Assembly: GCF_017355835.1 (NCBI RefSeq)
Contig: NZ_JAFEWF010000006.1
Coordinates: 546,834-610,833, forward strand
Reading direction: 5' to 3'
Source: Desertivirga brevis
GTDB taxonomy: Bacteria > Bacteroidota > Bacteroidia > Sphingobacteriales > Sphingobacteriaceae
DNA: 64,000 nt
Shown: one piece after another, positions 7,668-17,320 of the stretch
How the letters are laid out: every line of letters starts with the position of its first letter
How positions within the stretch are numbered: the stretch's first letter is position 1
The notes under the pieces: generated by a model
Database searches by the model: none
Told to the model about the DNA's origin: nothing
The model's input: only the letters and a program-made list of their open reading frames with translations
Translations under genes and position numbers: made by a program

Positions 7668-10600
7668 TTATTTCTTTATGATTTTTTCTGTTCCAAGTAC
7701 ATTCCCATTTGCGCTTTCGCTTACTCTGATCAGGTAGGTACCGCTTGGTAAGTCTTCTACATTTACCTGATTTCCCTCTGCTATCCGCAGCTCCCTGCCT
7801 TGTAGGTCAAAAACACTAAATTTTAATTGCTTCTCGTAGCCCTGAAACTGAACAGACAATGTTTTTTCAGTTGGGTTAGGGTAGACTGAAAGTTCAACAG
7901 TTGAGCTGATTTGCCAATTGAGATCTATGGTGTTCGAGTAGGAGGGTCCTCTGCTGGTACTTATTTCTTTAAGTCTGTAATAGTTAACACCTTCGGCAGG
8001 ATTACTATCAACGTATGAGTAGGTTTGAGTTACAGAAGAGTTTCCCGCAGCGGGGACGGAACCAATGACGGTAAAAGTTTTTCCATCAATGGAACGTTCT
8101 ATTTGAAAGCTATGACTATTTTTTTCCTGGGTAGTATTCCATTTTATTTCAGCTCCTGTTGGGATCTTCTTAACAGTAAAGCTTTTCAATTGAACAGCAA
8201 GGATTTTTGCAGGCGAAACAACTAACGCTAATCTGCCGGAACCAAAAGTGCTGGAATTGCTTAAGTCAATCTGGAAGTTGTAATCACCATTTGCTGTTAC
8301 AGGTACGTTAGCGCCGTTCAGGTTATCTTTCAGAGATATTTCGTAAAGTAAGGAATGCGGAACTTCCGTGAAATGTAATGTCATTGAACCCGAGTAGGAT
8401 GCGTTAACATTTAAGGGGATTTCTTTCATATTCTCCCATGGAACAGTATTTATGCTAAGCGCTACGCTGTCTGAAGATAAGGTAGAAAGGTTAACCGTAG
8501 TCCCTGCAAAATAGGGAGCATCATTTTTATCTGCTTCTTTTGAGAAATCTTCACGAAATGCAATTATTGCTTCTTCTGAACTCCTTGAATCTCCTATGCT
8601 CATGCGAAGGATTTTAGCTTCGGTAGAGCTTGAGAATAACTTTTGTGTTTTTGGCCGGCTGAGAAGTTTAATGGAATCGCCAATAGGTGAGTTTACGGGG
8701 CTGCTTAATAGCCTGCCCGGTACAATATCATCTCCAATTTTTTTGATGTTTTCGTTAAACCGTAAAACGCCACCCTCTTCAATTGCGCTTATATAGAAAG
8801 CCTGTCCGGGTTGAATGTACCTGGAACCAGAATTGGCAGACAAGTTAAGATCTGCATGATAGGTTGCGGCTGGCTGACCCGCCTTGACAATGGTAACAAT
8901 GGGATTTATGCCATCTGATGCTTCCAGTAGTTCGTGGAAGTCGATAGTGGATGCATAAGGATTTCCAGCAAGCAAATATCCATTGTAAGGATCTCCGGGG
9001 TTGTTACTGTTTGGTACTGGAATTTCAATATCACCTTGGTTAAGGGGGCCATTGTATACAACAGTAACATTTTCGGGAACAGCGAAGGGGGCGTTTAATT
9101 TTGAAGAGGCATTTGATCGATCTCCACGGAAGAATACCATAAAACCCACACCTGGGGGATTAGCTGCATCATCGAGAGTCTCAATTGGAATAAATGCCGA
9201 CTGCGATAACCCTGCTGCTTCATTATAGTTGGTGATGGTAACAGCATTAGGTTGAGCTTTCCCTCCTGCATCAAAACCGCCAGCGACACCGGAAGGGCCC
9301 GTGACAAGAATAAAAGACTTCAACTGCTCATAGATGTTGGTGCTACTAATGGGAGAACTCATCGCGCGTGTACCTCTCAGGCTTGAAGCTCCCCCTTTGA
9401 TGAAGGACTGCACGTTTACGTCGCCAGTTATTAAAGCATTTTCAACTAGTGGAGCCACATTAGCGTTGGAGTTTTCAGAAGCAAGCAAAGTAATGTTCCC
9501 ATTTGAAGCAAGCTCGCAGTTCGGGCCAACTGTAAGGGTGCGAGAAACTGAAACAGGTCCTCTAACAGCAGTGGCTGTGAGAGGAAACGATTCACCTCTG
9601 CTTGCAGTAATTGTCAGATCCTTATAATTAAGTGCCCCAACTTCCTGCACCGTCGATGATTCTCCATTATAAGTATACAAACCCGTTACATTAGTACCCG
9701 TTGCTGTATTTTTCCAGTCACCTCCAATCATGACAGGAATAGAACCAGTGTTGAGGGCCTTACTGCCGGAAATATTTTTTGCCACAAAGATGGAGGAGAT
9801 ATTATTGAAATCTGCTGAAGCATTAACATCAAGGTTCCCTCTAATCCTAAAATCACTAAGGCTTGCTGCTTTAATAGTTTTGGTTCCCGAGCCACTGAGA
9901 TAGAGGCTGTAATACTGCAGACTAGCTGGTATTTCCTGCGCGCTGTTACCGTTAAACGAAATGATGCTTTCTGCTGTATTATGCCCATTAGCAGTACCTG
10001 TCGTTAATGTTCCAGCTATTAAAATATTTGCAGGGTCGGGGGGCTCATTACCGCTGTTTGCGGCACTTTCAAAAACTTTGTTGTAGTTGGAAAAACTGAG
10101 GTTGCCGTACCTTCCGCTAATTACAGTTTGTCCGTTACCCGCTTTGTTATAAATTACAGTTCCTGTTGCTGCGCTTGCCAGGCTTCCTCCCGTTTTGGAA
10201 ATATCAGAAATAACAGTAAGCGTAGTTGTACCAATATTAAACAGTCCAGAGTTCAGTAAGAGGGTACCATTCACAGAGCAATTTGACGAAAGGGTTACTC
10301 CGCTCGTATTATCGATAGTTAGATTTCTTATGGAGGAGGGTAATCCGTTCCCTGTAACCTGTTCAGAAGTTCCATTGAAGGTATAATCGGCCCCAGAATG
10401 GAATGACCTCGCAACGGTTTGCACTGCGCCAATACTTCCGGAAGAGGAAATCCCTTCTGGATGAGCAGTCTGCAGCTCAGCTCCGGAAGAAAGGGTAAAG
10501 CTTCTGCCTGTAATAACGCTGGTGCCAAGAGAAAGTGTAGAACCCTTGTTGACAGTGAATTCAACGAGGGAACCTATTGTATTATTAGAGGAAGTGAATG

Positions 10601-13600
10601 TTTGGCTGCCCGGTTTGGTGAAAAATACTCTTGCTATTGCGCCGGAGGTTGTTGTAAGAGAGCCTCCATTTTGAGAAAAGTTTCCCTCGATATTAAGGGT
10701 GCCTGCATCTCCTGACACTACAGCAAATGTTCCAGCATTCTGGATATAGTCCCCGGAGATCGTTAAAGTAGATGTGGTAGAATTCAAGAGGAGAGATCCT
10801 GAACCAGTAGAAACTATTTTAAAATCGCCGCTAACTCCCATTGTGCTTGCCCGCATATTTAACGCAGAAGTTTGTGAGGGGCAATTCCATATGAAGTTAT
10901 GAAAGAACTCTCCAGTGATCCCCTCAAGGGTAGTAGAGTTAGTAATACCAGTGACCAGACAGGTGGTCCCTTCCTGCCATGTTGCGTTTGGTACCTTGCC
11001 TCCGTTCCTCGCGTGTTCGTAGGAGGCCTTATTGTCGAAAATGTAGGAGGGTATATCGCAAGTGCCAGAGTTTTTGACAAATCCTCCATTTATCCAAATG
11101 GTAGAACCAGAACCAGTTAGGGTGCCCGCGATATTCACTGTGCCGTTGATCTCAGCTTCGATAGAGGCGGAAGTCAGATTCGCTATAGTTAAGGTTTTGC
11201 CCGAGTTAATAAACAATGTTCCACCTTTTTCAACCGTGAGTTGGTCTGCTGTTACATTGGTGGCAACACTTATGGTATGTCCCTCCCGTATGGTAATCAC
11301 TCCATTTGCATTGGTGGGGAAGCTGTTTGGGGCAGACCATTGACTGCCGGTCCAGGTTTCCCAGTTGGATGTATTTCCCCATTCACCACTTAATTTGCTC
11401 CTAAAATCGCCTCTGGCGAGGGACCGCTGATGTTCAGTAGCCGGATTGGTAGTAAGATAGTTTGTGAAATTCGTTGTGCCGTTATACGAATAAATTGCTA
11501 CATAATAGGTAGTTCCTGCTGATAGTCCTGTAACTGTTACACTGCTTCCGGATCCATTAAAAACTACAAAATTACCGCTTCCGAGTTGACTGCCAGAGCG
11601 GAACGCACTATTTGCAATATAGGAAGTTCCATCAACAGGATTCGAATTTACAGTACCTCCTGACTTCATTAATACGATACTATAAGTGTCAGGGGCTGAA
11701 TTCCAATTGATTGTCATGCCACCTCCGTCGACATCAGAGAAGTTAATATCTGAGGCTTGAACCTGCGGCTCTGCTGCTAGAACATCAAATACAGAACTGG
11801 TGCCCGGGCTCAAACTGATACCGGAAGTTCTTGTTGCTGTGATAGCGGCTGTCCCGAATGAGCTGAATCTCGCCCCGCTGACAGTGGCAGAGTTTGCACC
11901 GGTGGAAATTGTGCCGCTTATGATTCCAGATAAAGGTCCAGCTGGTCCGCTGCTGCTGATATCAAATGCAGTTTTTGTTCCCACTATTGCTGGTTGGTTG
12001 TTGGCATCCTGGGCTTGTACAGTAACACTGAATGAAGTACCTGCGATAGGTACCGAGGGAGAAATGGATGTGATTACAAGCTTTGAAGGAGCTATGAATC
12101 CATTGTTCCTTCCTATTCCAAAGTATTTTGTTCCCGTACTCAGATCGCCCATTGCACTAAAGGTTGTTGAAGAACTGAAGGTGTAGGGATCCACACCGGC
12201 TTTGGCTGCGCTGTTCTGTTGCCAGAAAGTCCCGTTATAAAAGCCAATAAAATTGTAAGTTCCTAAATCAAAACCGTTGCCTTCCTCACCGCTGTTATAT
12301 TGGGCCACTACGGATAAGTTACTTCCATTGGCGGTGTTTTCTGTAATAACCCAACGTCTGTTCACTGTTTGATCTGCGTACGCAATATTAGCTGGAATCG
12401 CACCATCTGCTACTCGTATTCCATATACGTCGGAAGTTCCAGAATTAGTAAGAGTGATTGGGTTGTAACTTGATTTTCCCACCGGGAAGACCGTTGCGAT
12501 ATTAGAGACGGTTCTTTTTAACTGACCGGTCCCTTCGGTTTTTATATAGGCGGAAGACCTATAGCCGACAATAGCCCCTGCGGCTGCAATAGTTAGATTG
12601 TAATTGCCTAAGGAAAGATTGCCTGAGGTAAGTGCAACGGTTCCGTTCACTATAAAGTTCTGTGCAAGCGAAGTACCAGAGCTATTGATCGTAATATTCT
12701 TTACGGTATTTGCCGTGGTTGTCGTAAAAGTACCAGTGGAAGCACCTCTAAACTGGTAGTTAGCTCCACTATTAAAGCTTTTGGTACCTGTTGTCTGGAT
12801 GGAACCATTGTTCCCAAGTCCATTAGGATGAGAAGTGATAATAGTAGCGCCACTCGCCAGGGTGAAAGGAGATGACCCGTCTAAAACTGAAGTTCCAAAG
12901 TTTACAATTGCACCACTATTTATGGTGATAGGGATAGCTCCTGAGATAGAACCGCCACTTTTAGTGTAAGTACGTTCTGCTGTCCCGGTAAAAAAAATGC
13001 GGCCATTCCCGGCTCCTTTTTGCAGTATGCCGCCAGAAATTGAGAAATTGCCCGCTACATTTAGATATGAATAGTAGGTGCTGTTTGCATTTAACAGAGT
13101 TAAAGTTCCACCGCTTTGAAGGTAATCGCCACTTACAGCAAGCGTTCTATTTGCGGAAAGGCTATTGGCAAGTTGAAGAACGCCGGTGCCGGTTGATATG
13201 ATGGAAAGATTCCCACGTACAGTTGTTAGTCCCCCCGACATGCTTAATACAGTACTTTGGGCTGGGCAGTTCCATGTAAAATTATAGAAACTCTGGCCGA
13301 AGCCGATATTTCCCAAAGAGCCTAAAGTGGAGTATCCGATAATTTCGCAGGTGGAGCCTGAGTTCCATGTGGAGCTGGGAATGCTACCAGCGGTAGTAGT
13401 GAAGTTGTGCTGGTATTTGCCACCACTATTGAAGGCTATTGTGCCTGTTCTAGTTATGGTACCTGCGTTCTTGAAAATACCAGATACAGAAAGATCTGGT
13501 GCCGAACCTGGGCCATTTGCTACAGTAAGAGTAACCCCAGGGTTCAGAACCACCTGTCCGCCGGAATTAATCGTAACCTGGTCGATAGAAATGTTCGCAG

Positions 13601-13841
13601 TAATCGTAACAGTATGACCTGCCTGAATTGTGATTGTTCCCATTGTACTAGTAGGAGTTCCTTGTGGTGGGGATGCAATCCAATTGCTGCCATCAAATCG
13701 TTCCCAGGTGCTTGCTGCATTCCAGTTTCCCGATGAGAAGCTACGGTAGTCTCCGGAAGACTGAGCAAAGACATTTTTAATTGGTAATAAAAGAACGCTT
13801 GTAGCAGCGCAAATCAGTAATTTTCTGAATGAGAAACTCAT
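7668..13841 (-). CDS. Giant secreted beta-rich protein with T9SS type A sorting domain
   Basis: 2057 residues. A signal peptide (~1-26) is followed by a G8-like/beta-helix opening ('GDYRSFSSGNWNAASTWERF') and many short beta repeats rich in Gly, Ser, Thr and Asn. A fibronectin III-like segment lies near residues 700-800 ('VTVTGLSAGTTYYVAIYSYNG'). The opening module then recurs ('GDFRSKLSGEWGNTSNWETW', about residue 810) with a second beta-helix array. A further region near 1500-1750 and a Ig/FnIII-like part ('GAEIKWNTTQEKNSHSFQIERS') precede the C-terminal T9SS type A signal ('LSVYPNPTEKTLSVQF', 'FDLQGRELR', 'LPSGTYLIRVS', ending KKIIKK-like). It is presumably exported by T9SS and anchored at or released from the cell surface as an adhesin. 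Codon use is ordinary; the duplicated half suggests internal duplication. Confidence 0.9.
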   Translation of the reverse strand: MSFSFRKLLICAATSVLLLPIKNVFAQSSGDYRSFSSGNWNAASTWERFDGSNWIASPPQGTPTSTMGTITIQAGHTVTITANISIDQVTINSGGQVVLNPGVTLTVANGPGSAPDLSVSGIFKNAGTITRTGTIAFNSGGKYQHNFTTTAGSIPSSTWNSGSTCEIIGYSTLGSLGNIGFGQSFYNFTWNCPAQSTVLSMSGGLTTVRGNLSIISTGTGVLQLANSLSANRTLAVSGDYLQSGGTLTLLNANSTYYSYLNVAGNFSISGGILQKGAGNGRIFFTGTAERTYTKSGGSISGAIPITINSGAIVNFGTSVLDGSSPFTLASGATIITSHPNGLGNNGSIQTTGTKSFNSGANYQFRGASTGTFTTTTANTVKNITINSSGTSLAQNFIVNGTVALTSGNLSLGNYNLTIAAAGAIVGYRSSAYIKTEGTGQLKRTVSNIATVFPVGKSSYNPITLTNSGTSDVYGIRVADGAIPANIAYADQTVNRRWVITENTANGSNLSVVAQYNSGEEGNGFDLGTYNFIGFYNGTFWQQNSAAKAGVDPYTFSSSTTFSAMGDLSTGTKYFGIGRNNGFIAPSKLVITSISPSVPIAGTSFSVTVQAQDANNQPAIVGTKTAFDISSSGPAGPLSGIISGTISTGANSATVSGARFSSFGTAAITATRTSGISLSPGTSSVFDVLAAEPQVQASDINFSDVDGGGMTINWNSAPDTYSIVLMKSGGTVNSNPVDGTSYIANSAFRSGSQLGSGNFVVFNGSGSSVTVTGLSAGTTYYVAIYSYNGTTNFTNYLTTNPATEHQRSLARGDFRSKLSGEWGNTSNWETWTGSQWSAPNSFPTNANGVITIREGHTISVATNVTADQLTVEKGGTLFINSGKTLTIANLTSASIEAEINGTVNIAGTLTGSGSTIWINGGFVKNSGTCDIPSYIFDNKASYEHARNGGKVPNATWQEGTTCLVTGITNSTTLEGITGEFFHNFIWNCPSQTSALNMRASTMGVSGDFKIVSTGSGSLLLNSTTSTLTISGDYIQNAGTFAVVSGDAGTLNIEGNFSQNGGSLTTTSGAIARVFFTKPGSQTFTSSNNTIGSLVEFTVNKGSTLSLGTSVITGRSFTLSSGAELQTAHPEGISSSGSIGAVQTVARSFHSGADYTFNGTSEQVTGNGLPSSIRNLTIDNTSGVTLSSNCSVNGTLLLNSGLFNIGTTTLTVISDISKTGGSLASAATGTVIYNKAGNGQTVISGRYGNLSFSNYNKVFESAANSGNEPPDPANILIAGTLTTGTANGHNTAESIISFNGNSAQEIPASLQYYSLYLSGSGTKTIKAASLSDFRIRGNLDVNASADFNNISSIFVAKNISGSKALNTGSIPVMIGGDWKNTATGTNVTGLYTYNGESSTVQEVGALNYKDLTITASRGESFPLTATAVRGPVSVSRTLTVGPNCELASNGNITLLASENSNANVAPLVENALITGDVNVQSFIKGGASSLRGTRAMSSPISSTNIYEQLKSFILVTGPSGVAGGFDAGGKAQPNAVTITNYNEAAGLSQSAFIPIETLDDAANPPGVGFMVFFRGDRSNASSKLNAPFAVPENVTVVYNGPLNQGDIEIPVPNSNNPGDPYNGYLLAGNPYASTIDFHELLEASDGINPIVTIVKAGQPAATYHADLNLSANSGSRYIQPGQAFYISAIEEGGVLRFNENIKKIGDDIVPGRLLSSPVNSPIGDSIKLLSRPKTQKLFSSSTEAKILRMSIGDSRSSEEAIIAFREDFSKEADKNDAPYFAGTTVNLSTLSSDSVALSINTVPWENMKEIPLNVNASYSGSMTLHFTEVPHSLLYEISLKDNLNGANVPVTANGDYNFQIDLSNSSTFGSGRLALVVSPAKILAVQLKSFTVKKIPTGAEIKWNTTQEKNSHSFQIERSIDGKTFTVIGSVPAAGNSSVTQTYSYVDSNPAEGVNYYRLKEISTSRGPSYSNTIDLNWQISSTVELSVYPNPTEKTLSVQFQGYEKQLKFSVFDLQGRELRIAEGNQVNVEDLPSGTYLIRVSESANGNVLGTEKIIKK

Positions 13842-14441
13842 CTACTTAGGTTTTAGGGATATTCTGTCGTCAACAGAATATCCTTTAGCGTTAATACAAT
13901 CTAGTTCACTTCTGTGAATAGGTGGAATTCTTGATTATTATTGAGCATAATGAATACCCTACTAAACTCGGGGAGTGTATTGCAATAATTTCACCAGCTG
14001 TTTTTGTTTATGATTACCCTGGTGATTTTGGCAGCTAAAAGATGAGACTTAAGAGAATAAAAATGGCAAGATAAAAACAGCAACAACAAAAGTGTCGTGT
14101 TAATCATTATGAAAATATTTTTCAATGTTTGACTTTTTGTCTTTATTTGTTTAAATAACCAGGCTTGTTAATGTGATATTTTTCCACCTTATTTCACATA
14201 ATGATGTTTTTTCTCTACAGGACTAACTCGATCGTTGTTTTTAGGGAAAATAGAAATCGTAGGAGTGTTTATTTTATATTCTCAGTTAATTGGGTTTTAA
14301 CCGTGCATCGAGTGGGAATTTCTTCTACCAAATCCTCGTTTCAACTTTCTTTTTTATTTAAAACACTCATTTATATTTTGTCTGTAAGCATTTTTTATCC
14401 TGCGGCTGTCTTTATTATTGGGTGCTTAATGCCCAATTTTT
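13842..14441. other. Divergent intergenic region of 600 bases
   Basis: An AT-rich gap between the giant T9SS gene (minus) and the first fucosidase (plus). It holds the leader hairpin at 13857-13883 and must contain divergent promoters. I find no exact TAnnTTTG pair with good spacing on either strand; near-matches such as the 'TATATTTTG' near 14372 have one extra T. An 83-codon open frame at 14201-14452 is AT-driven and not considered real. Confidence 0.6.
13857..13883 (-). promoter_or_regulatory. Perfect hairpin in the leader of the giant T9SS gene
   Basis: 11-bp perfect arms (13857-13867 and 13873-13883) around a 5-base loop, 15 bases upstream of the ATG at 13841. With no T-run after it on the minus strand, it fits an mRNA leader structure or a protein-binding dyad better than a terminator. 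Confidence 0.6.
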
Positions 14442-15905
14442 ATGTTCAATAAAATTTCTATTCAAGAAAAAATATTAGCCCTTGTGTTTGCTGCGGTCTC
14501 CTACAATGCAGAAATCTCCGCCCAGGAGCAGGGTGTACACCAGCAATCGAAATTATACGAATGGCCAAGCGATCCCTTGGTAAAAAAGAAACTGGACAAA
14601 TGGCAGGATCAGAAGTTCGGTATGATCATTCACTGGGGACTGTATGCAGTTCCTGGAATTATTGAATCATGGTCCATTTGTTCTGAAGACTGGATTGAGC
14701 GGGATAGTACTATTGCTTATGAAGATTATAAGAAGTGGTACTGGGGCCAAAGCAAGCTGTTTAATCCTGTAAGGTTCAACCCAGAGCAATGGGCTAAAGC
14801 GGGAAAGGATGCAGGTATGAAGTATCTTGTATTTACCACGAAGCATCACGATGGCTTTAGCATGTTCGACACCAAGGAGAGCGACTTTAAAATATCGGCC
14901 GGCCCTTTTGCTTCAAATCCCCGTGCTGATGTTGCCCGTCATGTATTTAATGCCTTCAGGAAGCAGGACTTCATGATCGGAGCTTATTTTTCAAAGCCCG
15001 ACTGGCATTCAGAATATTTTTGGTGGCCAAAGTATGCTACAGCTGATAGGAATGCAAACTATGATATCCGTAAGTATGCCTGGCGCTGGAATAAGTTCAA
15101 GCAGTTCAGCTATAACCAGATCTCCGAACTTATGCATAATTACGGTTCCGTCGATATCCTTTGGCTGGACGGAGGCTGGGTAAGGCCCCTTTCTACCGTT
15201 AATGATGAGGTAAGAAGCTGGGGGGCTAAAATTCCGGAAGGAAATCAGGAAATTGATATTCCACGTATCGCTTCAATGGCAAGACAGGCTCAGCCAGGAT
15301 TGCTTGTGGTAGATCGTACTGTCCATGGCCCTTATGAAAATTATCAGACACCAGAGCAGAGGATCCCTGACCATAAGATCGACAATCCCTGGGAAAGTTG
15401 TATGACCCTGGGAGGAGCATGGGGATATGTTCCTAACGACCAATATAAAGACGCAGCAACCGTTGTCCGGTCCTTAATAGAAATAGTAGCGAAAGGTGGA
15501 AGTTTATTACTTGGAGTTGGCCCTCGCGCGGATGGGACTTTACCCGAAGCCGTCATTCAGCGACTAGAGGATATCGGTAAATGGATGAAATTGAATGGTC
15601 CGGCGATTTATAATACGAGAGCTGTTGATAACTACAGGCAGGGTGATGTTTGGTTTACCAGGAGTAAGGATTCAAAAACCTTTTACGCCCTCTATGCTTC
15701 TGCTGATAAGTCTTTGCCTGACAACATCTCATGGAATGGTAATAAGCCGCATGCTGGATCTAAAATGAAGCTATTAAGTACAGGAGAAAGTTTACGCTGG
15801 ACTAATGAGAATGGTCTTACAAAAGTTTATCTACCCTCTTCTCTTAAAGAAAAAGATCCGCTTTTGAGCACAGCCCTTGCTATTTCTTTTGATGTACAAA
15901 AATAG
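14442..15905 (+). CDS. Alpha-L-fucosidase, GH29
   Basis: 487 residues with a signal peptide (~1-28, ending ISAQ). The catalytic barrel shows family signatures: 'KFGMIIHWGLYAVPG', 'FNPEQWAKAGKDAGMKYLVFTTKHHDGFSMFD' (double His of the fucose pocket), and 'GSVDILWLDGGWV', where Asp243 is the expected nucleophile. 'ASMARQAQPGLLVVDR' and 'GGSLLLGVGPRADG' are also family-typical. GH29 retaining enzymes remove terminal alpha-L-fucose; the form without extra C-terminal modules resembles the broad-specificity (GH29-A type) group. Located in the periplasm, it opens the locus, 161 bases upstream of fecR. For an N-glycan substrate it could remove core or antennary fucose; linkage cannot be read from sequence. 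Confidence 0.93.
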   Translation: MFNKISIQEKILALVFAAVSYNAEISAQEQGVHQQSKLYEWPSDPLVKKKLDKWQDQKFGMIIHWGLYAVPGIIESWSICSEDWIERDSTIAYEDYKKWYWGQSKLFNPVRFNPEQWAKAGKDAGMKYLVFTTKHHDGFSMFDTKESDFKISAGPFASNPRADVARHVFNAFRKQDFMIGAYFSKPDWHSEYFWWPKYATADRNANYDIRKYAWRWNKFKQFSYNQISELMHNYGSVDILWLDGGWVRPLSTVNDEVRSWGAKIPEGNQEIDIPRIASMARQAQPGLLVVDRTVHGPYENYQTPEQRIPDHKIDNPWESCMTLGGAWGYVPNDQYKDAATVVRSLIEIVAKGGSLLLGVGPRADGTLPEAVIQRLEDIGKWMKLNGPAIYNTRAVDNYRQGDVWFTRSKDSKTFYALYASADKSLPDNISWNGNKPHAGSKMKLLSTGESLRWTNENGLTKVYLPSSLKEKDPLLSTALAISFDVQK

Positions 15906-16066
15906 TTTTACAATTCTTTGGAAGAAATAGGTTATTTCATGAAGGTAAGAGGAAATTATCGGCAGTTTTGTTTATTCTAATAATAATTCAAAAAAATAAT
16001 ATTGTTGTAAGCATATATTAAGAAATTATTGTCCTTCTATTAAATGGAGGTATTTCACCTTTACAA

Positions 16067-17188
16067 ATGATTAAAGAGAGATTTATAGAACTTCTTACAA
16101 AGGACCTCGCGGGGGAGATCTCAGATCAGGAAAGACAGGAGTTGTCTTATCTGATAGGAGAGGATGAATCATACCGCAAGGAAGCTGAGCTATACCGCAT
16201 GTACTGGGGGAGAAGTTATGAGAAAAAGATAGATAGTCAGGCCGTTTTTAGTAAAGTTCTAGGTAAAATAAAGGAGCGGGAGAGTTTGGAGCAATCTTCT
16301 CCGTCATATTTTGAAGATACCGAAAGTGTTGAAGAGAATAAATCCAGAAGCAGTTTTTCTGCTCGTTGGCTAGCAGCCACGTTAAAGATAGCGGCTACTG
16401 TTTCTATAGCAGTTCTTTCGATATTTACTTATAACTATATCAATGACGAGAATACGAGTAAGAGAGGAGAAAATTGGCTGGTTAAGGTAACACCTAAGGG
16501 GGTAAAATCTTCATTCATTTTGCCTGATGGTACACGAATTATACTAAATGCGGGCAGCAAGTTAGAGTATCCCAAAGAATTTGATGGAAAAACCAGAGAG
16601 GTTTATTTTACCGGAGAAGGTTTTTTCGATGTGAGAGAAGATAAAAAGCACCCTTTCATCATCCATGCTGATGAGATGAATATCAAAGTTTTGGGAACAA
16701 CTTTCAATGTTAAATCCTACCGAGGTGATAAAACTTCAGAAGCAACATTAATACGGGGCTCTATAGCGGTATCGATGAATGACCATCCCGACGAACGAGT
16801 TGTATTAAAGCCATCTCAGAAGCTGGTGATAATGAACAGTAAGGATCCTGTTAATGGAGAGAATAGTCGGGTTCAGCAGGGAGAAAATAAGAAAATATCA
16901 AAGCTTACAACCATCACCTATTATAAGGATAGTGATACTACTGCCATAGAGACTTCCTGGGTGGAAAATAAGCTGATTTTTAAGCAAGAGGATTTTGAGT
17001 CTGTTGCACGCAAGATGGAGCGTTGGTATAACGTAGACGTCAAATTCCAAAGAGAGAATGTAAAGGGCTTAAGGTTTACCGGGGCCTATGAACAGGAAAC
17101 TTTGGATGAAGCATTGAAAGCCCTGCAGATGACTGAAGGTTTTGCCTTTAAATACAAGATAGAAAAGTCGACCGTAACAATATATTAA
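16067..17188 (+). CDS. FecR family anti-sigma factor
   Basis: 373 residues: a cytoplasmic N-terminal sigma-binding part (residues ~1-100, 'ERFIELLTKDLAGEISDQERQELSYLI'), one membrane helix (~103-123), and a periplasmic FecR domain ('WLVKVTPKGVKSSFILPDGTRIILNAGSKLEYP', 'KVLGTTFNVKSY') followed by the DUF4974 C-terminal domain ('SWVENKLIFKQEDFESVARKMERWYNVDV', 'FTGAYEQETLDEALKALQ'). In Bacteroidota PULs it senses the state of the adjacent SusC-like TonB-dependent transducer and releases an ECF sigma factor. It is directly upstream of susC, but no sigma gene precedes it; the only ECF gene in the window is at 45423-46049. Confidence 0.95.
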   Translation: MIKERFIELLTKDLAGEISDQERQELSYLIGEDESYRKEAELYRMYWGRSYEKKIDSQAVFSKVLGKIKERESLEQSSPSYFEDTESVEENKSRSSFSARWLAATLKIAATVSIAVLSIFTYNYINDENTSKRGENWLVKVTPKGVKSSFILPDGTRIILNAGSKLEYPKEFDGKTREVYFTGEGFFDVREDKKHPFIIHADEMNIKVLGTTFNVKSYRGDKTSEATLIRGSIAVSMNDHPDERVVLKPSQKLVIMNSKDPVNGENSRVQQGENKKISKLTTITYYKDSDTTAIETSWVENKLIFKQEDFESVARKMERWYNVDVKFQRENVKGLRFTGAYEQETLDEALKALQMTEGFAFKYKIEKSTVTIY

Positions 17189-17230
17189 CCTCTAACTATT
17201 AGATATGAAGTAAGAATGCTACAAAAAAAG

Positions 17231-17260
17231 AACCGGAAACTATTGGAGTAATTTCCGGCT
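17231..17260 (+). other. Hairpin between fecR and susC-like gene
   Basis: A 7-bp perfect stem (17233-17239 with 17252-17258) extended past one mismatch, with a 12-base loop and no T-run. It lies in the 132-base gap between fecR and the susC-like gene and is the first of a series of intercistronic stem-loops in this locus. Confidence 0.5.
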
Positions 17261-17320
17261 GAAAAGATTAATCATTGCTTCCTGCCAGAAGCGAATAATA
17301 AACTAAAATCAAGTAAAAAT

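Noticed and set aside
14201..14452. 83-codon open frame upstream of the first fucosidase
   Set aside because: AT-rich and hydrophobic, overlaps the start of the fucosidase gene, and shows no domain or good start; most likely chance.
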